Assembly (NCBI GenBank): GCA_016779285.1
Contig: JADHNV010000018.1
Location: 1 to 16,162 of the forward strand
Source: SAR86 cluster bacterium
Lineage (GTDB): Bacteria > Pseudomonadota > Gammaproteobacteria > Magnimaribacterales > D2472
Direction of reading: 5' to 3'
DNA length: 16,162 nt
The notes under the pieces were generated by a model, which was not told where the DNA came from, searched no databases, and was given only the letters and a program-made list of their open reading frames with translations. Made by a program: the position numbers and the translations under genes. Each line of letters opens with the position of its first letter. Within the stretch, counting starts at the first letter, position 1. Positions 1 to 7,083 of the stretch are shown here, piece by piece.

Positions 1-274
1 TTTTTCTTAACAATCTTCGAAAGCCTTTTTTGAATATTGTGTGCTTTCCAATCCAGTGAAGATTAATATCAAGACTCAAGATCAGTGATATGGCAAGAAC
101 AAAATCCCAGTTTGAGGTATGTGGTCCCGCTATAAGAACCACCCGCTCATCCCTAGGAAGATGGCCAGTTGTCTTCCAGCCAGTAACTTTCATTACAAAT
201 TTTCCAAGCCACCTAAGTGGTCTAGGTCTGTTAGCTCGAAGATGTTCTGGGATGAATATTTTGTATTTAGTCAT
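1..274 (-). CDS. PlsC-like 1-acylglycerol-3-phosphate acyltransferase, 5' part only
   Basis: Reading the minus strand from the ATG at 274 gives 91 codons that stay open to the window edge, so only the N-terminal part of the protein is present. It carries the acyltransferase box GPHTSNWDFV near residues 51-60, with the H-x4-D catalytic pair (H52, D57) of the PlsC/LPLAT family. These enzymes transfer an acyl group to lysophosphatidic acid or a related acceptor at the inner membrane. A basic stretch (about residues 12-25, rich in R and K) precedes the box. There is no clear ribosome binding site. The gene lies 30 bp after the crotonase-like gene in the same direction and may be cotranscribed. 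Substrate cannot be assigned from this fragment. Confidence 0.85.
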   Translation of the reverse strand, partial: MTKYKIFIPEHLRANRPRPLRWLGKFVMKVTGWKTTGHLPRDERVVLIAGPHTSNWDFVLAISLILSLDINLHWIGKHTIFKKGFRRLLRK

Positions 275-304
275 TTGAAATGATTGATATTTAATTGTCT
301 GGCT

Positions 305-1009
305 TTATTTTTTGATGCCGATAATATTTTCGTACTTTTCAATGCTCGTTGCAATTTTTTGTCTCACCTCATCTTGAGCCGTTTTTTTGGTATTTGCATA
401 GAATGGATGTGGTAGCGTTGCTAACTCTTTTGCTTTTTCTATGACCCTGTCCATAAACTGTTCTTCAGAAACTACCTCATCAATATAACCAACCTCGATA
501 GAGTCCTGAACCGAATAAGCATCTGAATGATAAACAGCTGAATAAAAATATTTTTTGTTTACTCTGGCTTTAAGAATTTCCATGATTTGCATAGGAATAT
601 CCATGTTGTTACGAACCTCATTTGCCTGACATAGATATTGTCCATCAATAGCAATTCGATAATCTGCTGAGCAAGTTATGAATAATCCTAAGGCAATTGA
701 ATGTCCTGAAACGGCTGCAACAATTGGCCTATCAAATGAAAATAACTCTAAAAGCAGTCGATAGCCTAGTTGAACCATGCTGGTTATTTTTTCCATATCT
801 CCCGTTGCTAATGTTTTAAGATCAAATCCGCCTGAGAATATACCCTCTCTTCCAGTAATAACGAGCGCTCCTGAATCCCTTGGTACCTCAGCTAAAAGCT
901 CATTAACTTTTGCAAGCATCGCGTAAGAAAAAGCATTTGCCTTGCCGTCGTCAAGCTTGATTATTGAAATATTGCCTTCTTGAGATAGAGTTGCAATTGA
1001 ATCTGTCAT
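305..1009 (-). CDS. Enoyl-CoA hydratase/isomerase family (crotonase fold) protein
   Basis: The product is 234 aa from the ATG at 1009 and covers a short but complete crotonase domain. The first oxyanion-hole segment is ITGREGIFSGGFDL (about residues 51-64). The second is the region GHSIALGL (102-109), where most hydratases read GHxxGGG. A glutamate in ANEVRNNM (E131) may be the catalytic acid. Family members act on acyl-CoA thioesters by hydration, isomerisation or hydrolysis; the divergent second loop makes the exact reaction unclear. The start at 1009 was chosen because its ATG overlaps the TGA of the upstream membrane gene (ATGA), a translational coupling pattern. In-frame ATGs at 1027 and 1039 would add 6 or 10 residues. 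Confidence 0.85.
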   Translation of the reverse strand: MTDSIATLSQEGNISIIKLDDGKANAFSYAMLAKVNELLAEVPRDSGALVITGREGIFSGGFDLKTLATGDMEKITSMVQLGYRLLLELFSFDRPIVAAVSGHSIALGLFITCSADYRIAIDGQYLCQANEVRNNMDIPMQIMEILKARVNKKYFYSAVYHSDAYSVQDSIEVGYIDEVVSEEQFMDRVIEKAKELATLPHPFYANTKKTAQDEVRQKIATSIEKYENIIGIKK

Positions 1010-1305
1010 ATTTTTTTTAGTATCCATAAACCAAGCCAAGTGCTAATAATAGCCTTAAAAGTTTGAGAAATGATCAAAGGAAGAGAGAATACGAAATCAA
1101 GCCAAGGATTCCAAAACCATTCATAAAACCAATCAACGACTAAAAGAAAAATTGTTAAATAGTTTTTTATAAATTCTATATTTGATAATGAAAGAGTGTC
1201 GTAATCAGAGGAAAGCACGATTTGTATTCCCCATAAAACAATAAAGATTTGAATTGGGGTGGTTGCTATACAAAAATATGCAATAATCTTTAGAAAACCG
1301 TTCAT
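1006..1305 (-). CDS. Small membrane protein of unknown function
   Basis: This 99-aa protein is hydrophobic along most of its length, with likely membrane segments near residues 5-30, 45-62 and 70-95, and many aromatic residues (WFYEWFWNPW near 58-67). I do not recognise the family. Its stop codon overlaps the start of the crotonase-like gene by four bases (ATGA), which argues that it is a real translated gene in one operon with it. It starts divergently from the secreted protein gene at 1344, and the palindrome at 1311-1328 sits in its promoter region. There is no visible Shine-Dalgarno sequence before the ATG at 1305. Confidence 0.65.
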   Translation of the reverse strand: MNGFLKIIAYFCIATTPIQIFIVLWGIQIVLSSDYDTLSLSNIEFIKNYLTIFLLVVDWFYEWFWNPWLDFVFSLPLIISQTFKAIISTWLGLWILKKI

Positions 1306-1310
1306 ATTTA

Positions 1311-1328
1311 AAACACTATAAAGTGTTT
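1311..1328. promoter_or_regulatory. Palindrome in divergent promoter region (possible operator)
   Basis: AAACACT at 1311-1317 and AGTGTTT at 1322-1328 form a perfect 7-bp inverted repeat with a 4-bp spacer. It lies in the 38-bp gap between the divergent starts at 1305 and 1344. The centre contains TATAAA on the plus strand (1317-1322) and TATAGT on the minus strand (1320-1315), both passable -10 elements, so a bound regulator could control both genes. No matching -35 element is obvious. It could also be only an AT-rich hairpin. No regulator can be named. Confidence 0.4.
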
Positions 1329-1343
1329 AAAGGAGAAATAAAA

Positions 1344-1955
1344 ATGCAAAAAAAGATCAAATTTTTTACGCTGCTAATGATTGGTATCTCATTTAATATC
1401 TCTGCAGTAGAGCCTTCAGGTTCGCATGCTTCAGAAGAGTGGCAAATTTGGGCATATACAACATCAGCCCCAGCCTTTATTGGTGACTTAGCAACAGTCA
1501 TAGGAGCAGATGGTTCAGTAATTAGAGAGGGCTCAAATGGCTGGAGATGTGAAGCCTTTATGCCTATGCCAAAAAATGGTTTTAATGCCCCGCATGATGC
1601 AGCTCCAGCATGCTCAGACAAAAACTCTGTGGCATGGGCCAATGCTTACAAAGCCGGAACCATTCCTCAAATGGAAGGTGATGGATGGATATGGATGTTG
1701 CATGGCGACTTGGGGGTGGATAATTTTACAGTGGGTACAGACGGGCAAAAAGACGCTGGTCATAAACATTACATTGAATCTGGACCCCACATGATGCTTA
1801 TGCCAAAAGACCCTTCATCCCTAGACAATCAATCAACGGACTATACGACTGGAGCACCATACGTTATGTTTCAGGGATCGCCATATGCTCATCTTATGAT
1901 TCCTTTGGTTGACTATTACTCTTATCAACCAGAGTCCTCACCTAAGAATCAATAA
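1344..1955 (+). CDS. Secreted protein of unknown function
   Basis: This is the only plus-strand gene, 203 aa. The ATG at 1344 was chosen because AGGAG (1331-1335) sits eight bases upstream and because it begins a clear signal peptide: basic MQKKIK, a hydrophobic core, and a likely cleavage after A21. An in-frame GTG at 1323 would spoil that N-terminus. The mature part is rich in Trp, Met, His and Pro, with segments such as EEWQIWAYTT (31-40), GDGWIWMLHGD (112-122), ESGPHMMLMPKDP (145-157) and GAPYVMFQGSPYAHLM (170-185). Cysteines at 69 and 90 could form one disulfide. It looks like a conserved globular periplasmic protein; I recognise no domain of known function. Confidence 0.85.
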   Translation: MQKKIKFFTLLMIGISFNISAVEPSGSHASEEWQIWAYTTSAPAFIGDLATVIGADGSVIREGSNGWRCEAFMPMPKNGFNAPHDAAPACSDKNSVAWANAYKAGTIPQMEGDGWIWMLHGDLGVDNFTVGTDGQKDAGHKHYIESGPHMMLMPKDPSSLDNQSTDYTTGAPYVMFQGSPYAHLMIPLVDYYSYQPESSPKNQ

Positions 1956-1976
1956 AGCAAATTAAAAAACTTAAAC

Positions 1977-2002
1977 TAGCTCCGCGCAACAAAGCGGAGC
2001 TA
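1977..2002. terminator. Hairpin between convergent genes (likely terminator)
   Basis: TAGCTCCGC (1977-1985) and GCGGAGCTA (1994-2002) form a perfect 9-bp stem with an 8-base loop. It lies between the stop of the plus-strand secreted protein gene and the stop of pssA, directly against the pssA stop codon. On the minus strand it is followed by a T-rich run (GTTTAAGTTTTTTAAT), so it suits rho-independent termination of the psd-pssA transcript best. It may also stop plus-strand transcripts less efficiently. Confidence 0.75.
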
Positions 2003-2728
2003 CTATTTAGATCCTTTTTGCCAAGCCAGCACCGATGCAGGTATGGTCAATAAATATATTAACGCTAAAATATTTATTGTGAACCATAAAAAATTGATCA
2101 TGCTGAGCGCTATTAAAGAAAATATAACTAAAAAACCAAGTTTTGATTTAATGATAAGCTGCTTTCTTTTTATGGAAAAAGTTGGGATTCTGCTTACCAA
2201 TAAAGCGCTTATTAAAATAATATAGCCTGCTACAAAATTAAGATTTTCATAAGCCCAGTTGTAACCCATAAAAGAGTGAGTAAGTGGCAACAGAATTAAA
2301 ATTGCTCCAACAGGGGTAGGGATACCACTAAAAAAGTGCTCTGGCTCACCATCTTCTGTCTTCGATTTCTCTAACCTCACATTATATAAAGCTAACCTTA
2401 AGCAAGAAAATATAATAAAAGCTAGGGCGGCAAAAGCACCAATGCCATGATCTTGATTAAAAATAGACATGTATATCAATAATCCTGGAGCGATTCCAAA
2501 GCTTAGAAAATCTGAGAGAGAGTCTAACTGAGCTCCAAGATCAGACTCACTTTGAAGGTGCCTTGCTAACATCCCATCTAATACATCGCATACGCCAGCA
2601 AATAGAATACAAATAATGGCTAAATTAAAATCAAGTTCAATAGCAAACCTAATTGAGCTCAAGCCAAAACTAAGACCGGTTAGGGTAATAACATTTGGAA
2701 GCAGAACTTTAAAGTCTAATTTTTTCAT
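2003..2728 (-). CDS. pssA: CDP-diacylglycerol-serine O-phosphatidyltransferase
   Basis: This 241-aa integral membrane protein makes phosphatidylserine from CDP-diacylglycerol and serine. It carries the full CDP-alcohol phosphotransferase signature: D48, then D51-G52-x2-A55-R56-x8-G65-x3-D69-x3-D73, with the aspartates binding metal and substrate. Several hydrophobic segments follow, as expected for the type II (membrane, Bacillus-like) enzyme rather than the soluble E. coli type. It lies 14 bp downstream of psd, the next enzyme in the pathway, and the two are almost certainly cotranscribed. The sequence before the ATG at 2728 is A/T only, with no Shine-Dalgarno, so translation may rely on coupling with psd. 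Confidence 0.95.
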   Translation of the reverse strand: MKKLDFKVLLPNVITLTGLSFGLSSIRFAIELDFNLAIICILFAGVCDVLDGMLARHLQSESDLGAQLDSLSDFLSFGIAPGLLIYMSIFNQDHGIGAFAALAFIIFSCLRLALYNVRLEKSKTEDGEPEHFFSGIPTPVGAILILLPLTHSFMGYNWAYENLNFVAGYIILISALLVSRIPTFSIKRKQLIIKSKLGFLVIFSLIALSMINFLWFTINILALIYLLTIPASVLAWQKGSK

Positions 2729-2742
2729 TTATTATTTTTTTA

Positions 2743-3408
2743 TTATTTTAGTGAAGCTAAAATGGATTCGCCTGCAACAACCTTATCTCCAACTTTACAT
2801 TTATCTATTGCATCCAAGGGCATATAAATATCAACCCTCGAGCCAAACCGAATAAGCCCAAACCTTTCGCCTTGATTCAGCTGATGGTTTGATGCAACAA
2901 AACTTAAGATTCTTCTAGCAATCAATCCAGCAATCTGCACAACAACGATTGTCGTGCCGTTGTTAGTATTTATGACAAGGCTATTTCTTTCATTTTTATC
3001 GCTTGCTTTATCTAAACTTGCATTTAAGAATTGCCCTTTTTTGTATACGATGCTCTCCACTACACCCTGCACTGGGCTTCGATTAACATGAACATTGAAT
3101 ACATTCATAAAGACACAGATTCGTTTCATCTTTTTATCCTGCATGGATACCTCTTCTGGAGGATAGGCCTCATCAATCAAACATACTTTTCCATCAGCAG
3201 AACTAATAATTAAACTTGGATCTTGCGGGGTAATTCTTTTCGGGTCTCTGAAAAACCATAGAACAAAAAATGTTAGGAGAAAACCAACTGATGCGATGAT
3301 TGTTGCCATAAAGTAGTACAGAAGAATCATGGAGCTTACAAATAATATTGCTGCAAATTTCCAACCCTCTGGGTGGATAAAATATCTTTTATTGTTTTGC
3401 TTGCTCAT
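2743..3408 (-). CDS. psd: Phosphatidylserine decarboxylase proenzyme, short type
   Basis: The enzyme decarboxylates phosphatidylserine to phosphatidylethanolamine after self-cleavage that creates a pyruvoyl group. The 221-aa protein has a hydrophobic anchor (about 17-50) ending in FFRDP (52-56), then SADGK (70-74), MNVFNVHVNRSP (101-112), QIAGLIARRI (158-167) and the cleavage site in RFGSRVD (187-193), between G189 and S190. The GS site and the length are those of the short, Psd-A-like class rather than the longer E. coli enzyme with LGST. It is first in a two-gene unit with pssA. AAGAGAT upstream of the ATG at 3408 is a modest ribosome binding site. Confidence 0.93.
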   Translation of the reverse strand: MSKQNNKRYFIHPEGWKFAAILFVSSMILLYYFMATIIASVGFLLTFFVLWFFRDPKRITPQDPSLIISSADGKVCLIDEAYPPEEVSMQDKKMKRICVFMNVFNVHVNRSPVQGVVESIVYKKGQFLNASLDKASDKNERNSLVINTNNGTTIVVVQIAGLIARRILSFVASNHQLNQGERFGLIRFGSRVDIYMPLDAIDKCKVGDKVVAGESILASLK

Positions 3409-3469
3409 CTGCTATCTCTTAAATCAGTCGTGCATTTTATGTCATAAAGCGGGCTTTTGAAATGAAATG

Positions 3470-4825
3470 TTAGCTGATACCAATTGTTTGGCTGTATAAA
3501 ATCAGCGCTGCCATTGAAACCTGAAGCACTAAAGATATCCATAAGATGGTTTTAGTTGTTCTCTTGGGCTGCAATTCCTTATCTAATTTGCTTGTTAAAT
3601 ATAAGGCACCAATATTAATCATTGGCAATCCAAGAGCGGCCCAAATACCAGCAATTAACAAAAGAGTGATTGGATTTGGCAATAAGAAATAGGCAAATGC
3701 TGAAAACAAGGGGATGGCGAATGCAACAATTTTAATTAGCCTTGAGCGAGTATTTTCTTTTTCTGCAACAAGACCCATTGAGATGAAATAATCTGCAATT
3801 GTTCTAGTGAAGGCTGCTGTTCCTGAAAGCAAGGTTGAGAAAAGAACAAAGAAAGCTAGAGGGATAAAAAACCACTTAGCCCATGCTCCTAAAATTGAAG
3901 TGAACATGTTCAAAAGAGTTTGGATAATGTCGCCCTCAGGAGGTGGATAAAGCCCCAGAGCATTCAAGACAGCTGCGCCCAGAAGAAAAAATGGAAGGGT
4001 GCCTATGGTCACAAAAAAAACAGTTGCCCAAACGTCGGTTTGCATTACCTTGATCCAAGCTTTAACTTCATTTTGATCGCTGTTATGTTTGGAATAGCCT
4101 TTTTCTATACACCAATAGGTGTATGCCATAATTTCTCCGTAGCTAATCCCAGTAAAACCAAAAACTGCAAGAGCTAAGGCAGCATGCTCAAATGGAAATG
4201 AAAATGTAAGACCGCTTAAAATTTGTGCCCCCGAAATTGCGAAGGGAGTTGCTTGCATTGAGATGGCAATAATTAAAGTGACGGTTGAAAAAAAGACAAC
4301 CATTCCAAGTAAAATTTTTTCCAGTGTTTCATAGGTTCCAAGGTACAAAATAAACCATGTGATAAAGCATGCGGTTGCAACCCATAGTTCAGTGCTAAGT
4401 ATTGGTATCATAAGATGCCCTGCCTCTGCTACGGCGCCTGCTAGGCCCCCCATGCCTGCAACTGATGGAATGACACCAATAAACATGAACCAAACTAACC
4501 ATGAGGCTTTTTTGCCTCTAAGATTTGTTTTTGGCCCAGGCATATCTGAAAAAGATTCTAAAAAAGTCTGATTGGTGGCTATGACGTAGCGGCTAATCTC
4601 GGCCTGAATTAGTGGTTTGCTCCAAAGGCTTAATAATAGCCACCACAAAAAAGCAAAGCCAGTTGCGGCTCCCAACAATGGCGAAAGTGCTATTGAACCA
4701 CTCCCAACAACACTTCCGGTAACAATGATGCTTGGGCCGATAAATTTTAAGCGTTGGCTAAAAGAGGTGGGCGCTTTAACCATAATTTTTTTGAAGGAGC
4801 ACGACGTCCTTTGATTTGATTTCAC
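3470..4825 (-). CDS. Nramp-like (APC superfamily) membrane transporter
   Basis: This 451-aa polytopic protein has about eleven hydrophobic segments and Nramp-type architecture. The first segment reads FIGPSIIVTGSVVGSGSI (28-45), where true Nramp transporters have a DPGN metal-binding motif. The sixth has FGFTGISYGEI (222-232) and no MPH motif. It therefore belongs to a divergent Nramp-related group, and divalent metal transport cannot be assumed. The start is uncertain. The GTG at 4825 has AAAGGA nine bases upstream but overlaps the methyltransferase gene by 50 bp. The ATG at 4783 (15th codon) overlaps by only 8 bp but has no ribosome binding site. It is probably translated as part of the run that starts at 6997. 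Confidence 0.85.
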   Translation of the reverse strand: MKSNQRTSCSFKKIMVKAPTSFSQRLKFIGPSIIVTGSVVGSGSIALSPLLGAATGFAFLWWLLLSLWSKPLIQAEISRYVIATNQTFLESFSDMPGPKTNLRGKKASWLVWFMFIGVIPSVAGMGGLAGAVAEAGHLMIPILSTELWVATACFITWFILYLGTYETLEKILLGMVVFFSTVTLIIAISMQATPFAISGAQILSGLTFSFPFEHAALALAVFGFTGISYGEIMAYTYWCIEKGYSKHNSDQNEVKAWIKVMQTDVWATVFFVTIGTLPFFLLGAAVLNALGLYPPPEGDIIQTLLNMFTSILGAWAKWFFIPLAFFVLFSTLLSGTAAFTRTIADYFISMGLVAEKENTRSRLIKIVAFAIPLFSAFAYFLLPNPITLLLIAGIWAALGLPMINIGALYLTSKLDKELQPKRTTKTILWISLVLQVSMAALILYSQTIGIS

Positions 4826-5414
4826 ATTTCCAGTTCCTTTGAGAAGCTATCACTTGAAAAGTTTTTTCACAATAAAAAGTTACATGCGTTGGATCTCTTC
4901 GATAATACCAATTCTCAAATTCATCATCTGAAGTCAAGAATGAGGTCATGATGCCCAGCCAGGCTCCAGGCTTTAGCAAACCATCGAGCCTATTGAATTC
5001 TTTGTATGGGTTATGAAAATGTTCTGCGGTTTCTGTGCACGTTACAAAGTCATATTGCTTTAATAGCACGTTTTTATCAGGGTAGAAAAATGGATCATAT
5101 AGGGAGACTTTGTAACCATCTTGAGTAAGCATGTCTGCTAAAGCCGGGCCTGTTCCACAGCCAAAGTCTAGCCCATGTGAACAAGGAGATATTTTTTCTT
5201 TGAGTGGATCAGAGAGCTTTGAAAGAAATAATCTATACGCCTTATCTTTAATGTCATTATTGTGCTCTAGGTATCGCCGCTCTTCTTCCTCTCGCTTAAC
5301 GAAATAAAACTCATCAAGATACTTACACCTACAAACTCCACAACTCCAATAAATCTTGTTATCAAGGGTTTTAAAGCTTGAAGCAGCATTAGATCTGCAG
5401 AGGTTACAGATCAT
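4776..5414 (-). CDS. Class I SAM-dependent methyltransferase with N-terminal zinc ribbon
   Basis: From the ATG at 5414 the protein is 212 aa. A small zinc-ribbon-like module comes first, with C3-x2-C6 and C25-x2-C28 (plus C30). The SAM-binding motif I is GLDFGCGTGP (81-90), followed by an acidic residue at YDPFF (106-110) and the motif TAEHFHNP (129-136). RRDPTHVTFY (172-181) is a common C-terminal signature of such proteins. The frame is open upstream to an ATG at 5519, but those 35 residues look like non-coding translation and precede the Cys module, so the shorter start is preferred. Substrate unknown; methyltransferases with such Cys modules are often linked to sugar or cofactor modification. 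The 3' end overlaps the transporter gene. Confidence 0.8.
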   Translation of the reverse strand: MICNLCRSNAASSFKTLDNKIYWSCGVCRCKYLDEFYFVKREEEERRYLEHNNDIKDKAYRLFLSKLSDPLKEKISPCSHGLDFGCGTGPALADMLTQDGYKVSLYDPFFYPDKNVLLKQYDFVTCTETAEHFHNPYKEFNRLDGLLKPGAWLGIMTSFLTSDDEFENWYYRRDPTHVTFYCEKTFQVIASQRNWKCEIKSKDVVLLQKNYG

Positions 5415-5558
5415 AGTCAAACAAAAGCTTTTATTCCTTCGATGGATAGAAGCATTCCTTGATCCATACCGTCGGCAAAAATATCTGGGGCAATTTTGGT
5501 CATCTATCTCAGCATGCATTCTTGATCATTGAGAGTTTTCATTTGCTTCTAATTAAAC

Positions 5559-6038
5559 TCAATACTCTTTGAAATTTTTCTCTCTCACATAACCTACTCT
5601 TGTTGTTTTAAAATGCTTTAAAGGCACGCCGAGTCGATCAATGGTCTCAATAACCTTTTTTGATACATTTCCGTAAATCTCAATGGTAAAACCATCAGCC
5701 AGCTCAGAATGTTTTTTAACATACTCTTGAACGGGTGGGTTAGCGTCATGCTTGATGAATGCTTCGCTGTTTGAATACACCTCTGTCCAAGTAAAAGCAA
5801 GGGGATCGTCTGGATCAGCATCAAAATTATGAAATAGCATGCCAGGCTCAGTTAATTCGACAGCATTATCTACCTCATTCGCGATATCAAGATATTCTTC
5901 TACCATGCCCTCTTTAACATGGATCCTTGCGATCAGAATAAATGGGTTACTGCCTTCAACAGATTTATGGTCATGATGTGCGGCTTCTGTAAAAGACATG
6001 GTAGATATTGATAACATCAATGTAAAAAGTAGTTTCAT
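5559..6038 (-). CDS. Exported antibiotic-biosynthesis-monooxygenase (ABM) fold protein
   Basis: This 159-aa protein starts with a signal peptide ending at about A19-A20, followed by HHDH, a possible metal-binding start of the mature protein. The segment from about 32 to 125 fits the dimeric alpha/beta-barrel ABM domain: FILIARIHVKEGMVEEYL (33-50), a middle part with ELTEPGMLFHNF (61-72) and FTWTEVYSNSEAFIKHDA (82-99). Members include small cofactor-free monooxygenases and haem-degrading enzymes; most are cytoplasmic, so export is noteworthy. GGAGA upstream of the ATG at 6038 is a good ribosome binding site. It lies 36 bp after the DUF952 gene and is likely in its operon. The reaction is unknown. 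Confidence 0.8.
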   Translation of the reverse strand: MKLLFTLMLSISTMSFTEAAHHDHKSVEGSNPFILIARIHVKEGMVEEYLDIANEVDNAVELTEPGMLFHNFDADPDDPLAFTWTEVYSNSEAFIKHDANPPVQEYVKKHSELADGFTIEIYGNVSKKVIETIDRLGVPLKHFKTTRVGYVREKNFKEY

Positions 6039-6074
6039 ATTTTCTCCAAAAAAATTTAATTCTATATTAAAGCA

Positions 6075-6539
6075 TTAAGATTTAGCGCTTTGCTCTGCCT
6101 GAAGCATCACCTCAATTGGTATTTCAAAAGCACCGCGATTTAAATGCCATATATTAGAAATGGCACTGATATTTAAATCCCCATAATAGTGAGGGAATGA
6201 GCTGGTTCTGCTTCCAGGAGGAATAGGAGCCTCATACTTTATTCCGTCATGTATCTTTGCCTGATCAACTTGCAGCAGCATAACGGATTCTTCTTTTGCA
6301 AAATACAAAGATAGGGTTGCATTAAGTTGAGTAGCTGTTGAGAGATGAACAAAACCGTCTTTTTTATCTAGCTCAGTAACTATTACTCCCACTCTCTGTG
6401 CATGTTCCCACTCATCAAGGGTAAGAACTTTATATATTTGATTTTCCACATTGAACTCCTGGCCTAGGCTTAAAATATTCTGAGGTATTACACATACAAA
6501 GAAAAACAAAAAGCCTGCTAACAATTTTTTCATCGCCAT
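6075..6539 (-). CDS. DUF952 family protein with signal peptide
   Basis: The protein is 154 aa. Its conserved core matches DUF952: IYKVLTLDEW (35-44), LDKKDGFVHLSTATQ (57-71), KYE (101-103) and FPHYYGDL (115-122). The family has no established function as far as I know, though its fold is reported to resemble ADP-ribosyltransferases. The first 25 residues form an apparent signal peptide or N-terminal anchor (MKKLLAGFLFFFVCVIPQ and onward), which is unusual for a family of mostly short cytoplasmic proteins. Starts at 6539 and 6533 (MAMKK) are both possible, and neither has a close ribosome binding site. It lies 11 bp downstream of the ICMT-like gene, which suggests coupled translation. Confidence 0.8.
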   Translation of the reverse strand: MAMKKLLAGFLFFFVCVIPQNILSLGQEFNVENQIYKVLTLDEWEHAQRVGVIVTELDKKDGFVHLSTATQLNATLSLYFAKEESVMLLQVDQAKIHDGIKYEAPIPPGSRTSSFPHYYGDLNISAISNIWHLNRGAFEIPIEVMLQAEQSAKS

Positions 6540-6550
6540 CTATTGATTGA

Positions 6551-6997
6551 TTAAAGCCACCTCCTGGTTGACTTTATATATTTATCATAATCAGAAGAAA
6601 ATAGATCTCTCATGGCTCTTTCTTCTGGGATAATTTGAAATTTTGTTATATATGCACAAAATATGGGAGTAAAAACTATGCCGCCTAAAGGATTAAGAAA
6701 TACAGCTATTGAAGCTAATACAAAAGCCATGCCAAGGTACATGGGATTTCGAGAATAGTTAAAAATTCCATCCGTGACTAACTTTGTTGCTTGCTCTGGG
6801 CTTAAAGGATTTACTGTAGTTTTGCCTTTTCTGAATAACCTAACAGCTGATATTAAAATGAACAAACCTAATAAAAGTAACAATATTCCAAAATAACTAG
6901 AATAAGGAAGCTCAACCATTGGAAAAATCCCTCTGGTGAAATAAATAGATAGTCCAAAAACCAAAGTAACTATGGGCGGGGGAATCTTGGTTTCCAT
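6551..6997 (-). CDS. ICMT/PEMT-like integral membrane methyltransferase
   Basis: The 148-aa protein has four hydrophobic segments and the C-terminal SAM-binding region of the isoprenylcysteine carboxyl methyltransferase / phospholipid methyltransferase family: DGIFNYSRNPMYLGM (76-90) and PEERAMRDLFSSDYDKY (124-140). In bacteria these enzymes methylate diverse small lipophilic substrates and their substrate cannot be read from sequence. AGGAGG lies about eleven bases before the ATG at 6997, one of the best ribosome binding sites in the window, so this may be the first gene of a unit continuing through DUF952 and ABM. The 86 bp upstream, between it and the Msr gene, hold no other obvious gene. 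Confidence 0.88.
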   Translation of the reverse strand: METKIPPPIVTLVFGLSIYFTRGIFPMVELPYSSYFGILLLLLGLFILISAVRLFRKGKTTVNPLSPEQATKLVTDGIFNYSRNPMYLGMAFVLASIAVFLNPLGGIVFTPIFCAYITKFQIIPEERAMRDLFSSDYDKYIKSTRRWL

Positions 6998-7083
6998 TTT
7001 ATTTTACCCTCCTAACTTTAAACTGCTTTTCTTTTCTTCAGTCTTGATAACATATCTACTCGAGAAGTCAAAAACTTTTTAGG

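Noticed and set aside
90..278. Plus-strand frame of 62 codons at the left edge as a gene
   Set aside because: It lies opposite the PlsC-like coding region, which has a clear catalytic motif on the minus strand.
3435..3460. AAAGC-GG-GCTTT inverted repeat between the transporter and psd genes as a terminator
   Set aside because: The loop would be only two bases and the stem is weak, so it is not a convincing rho-independent terminator.
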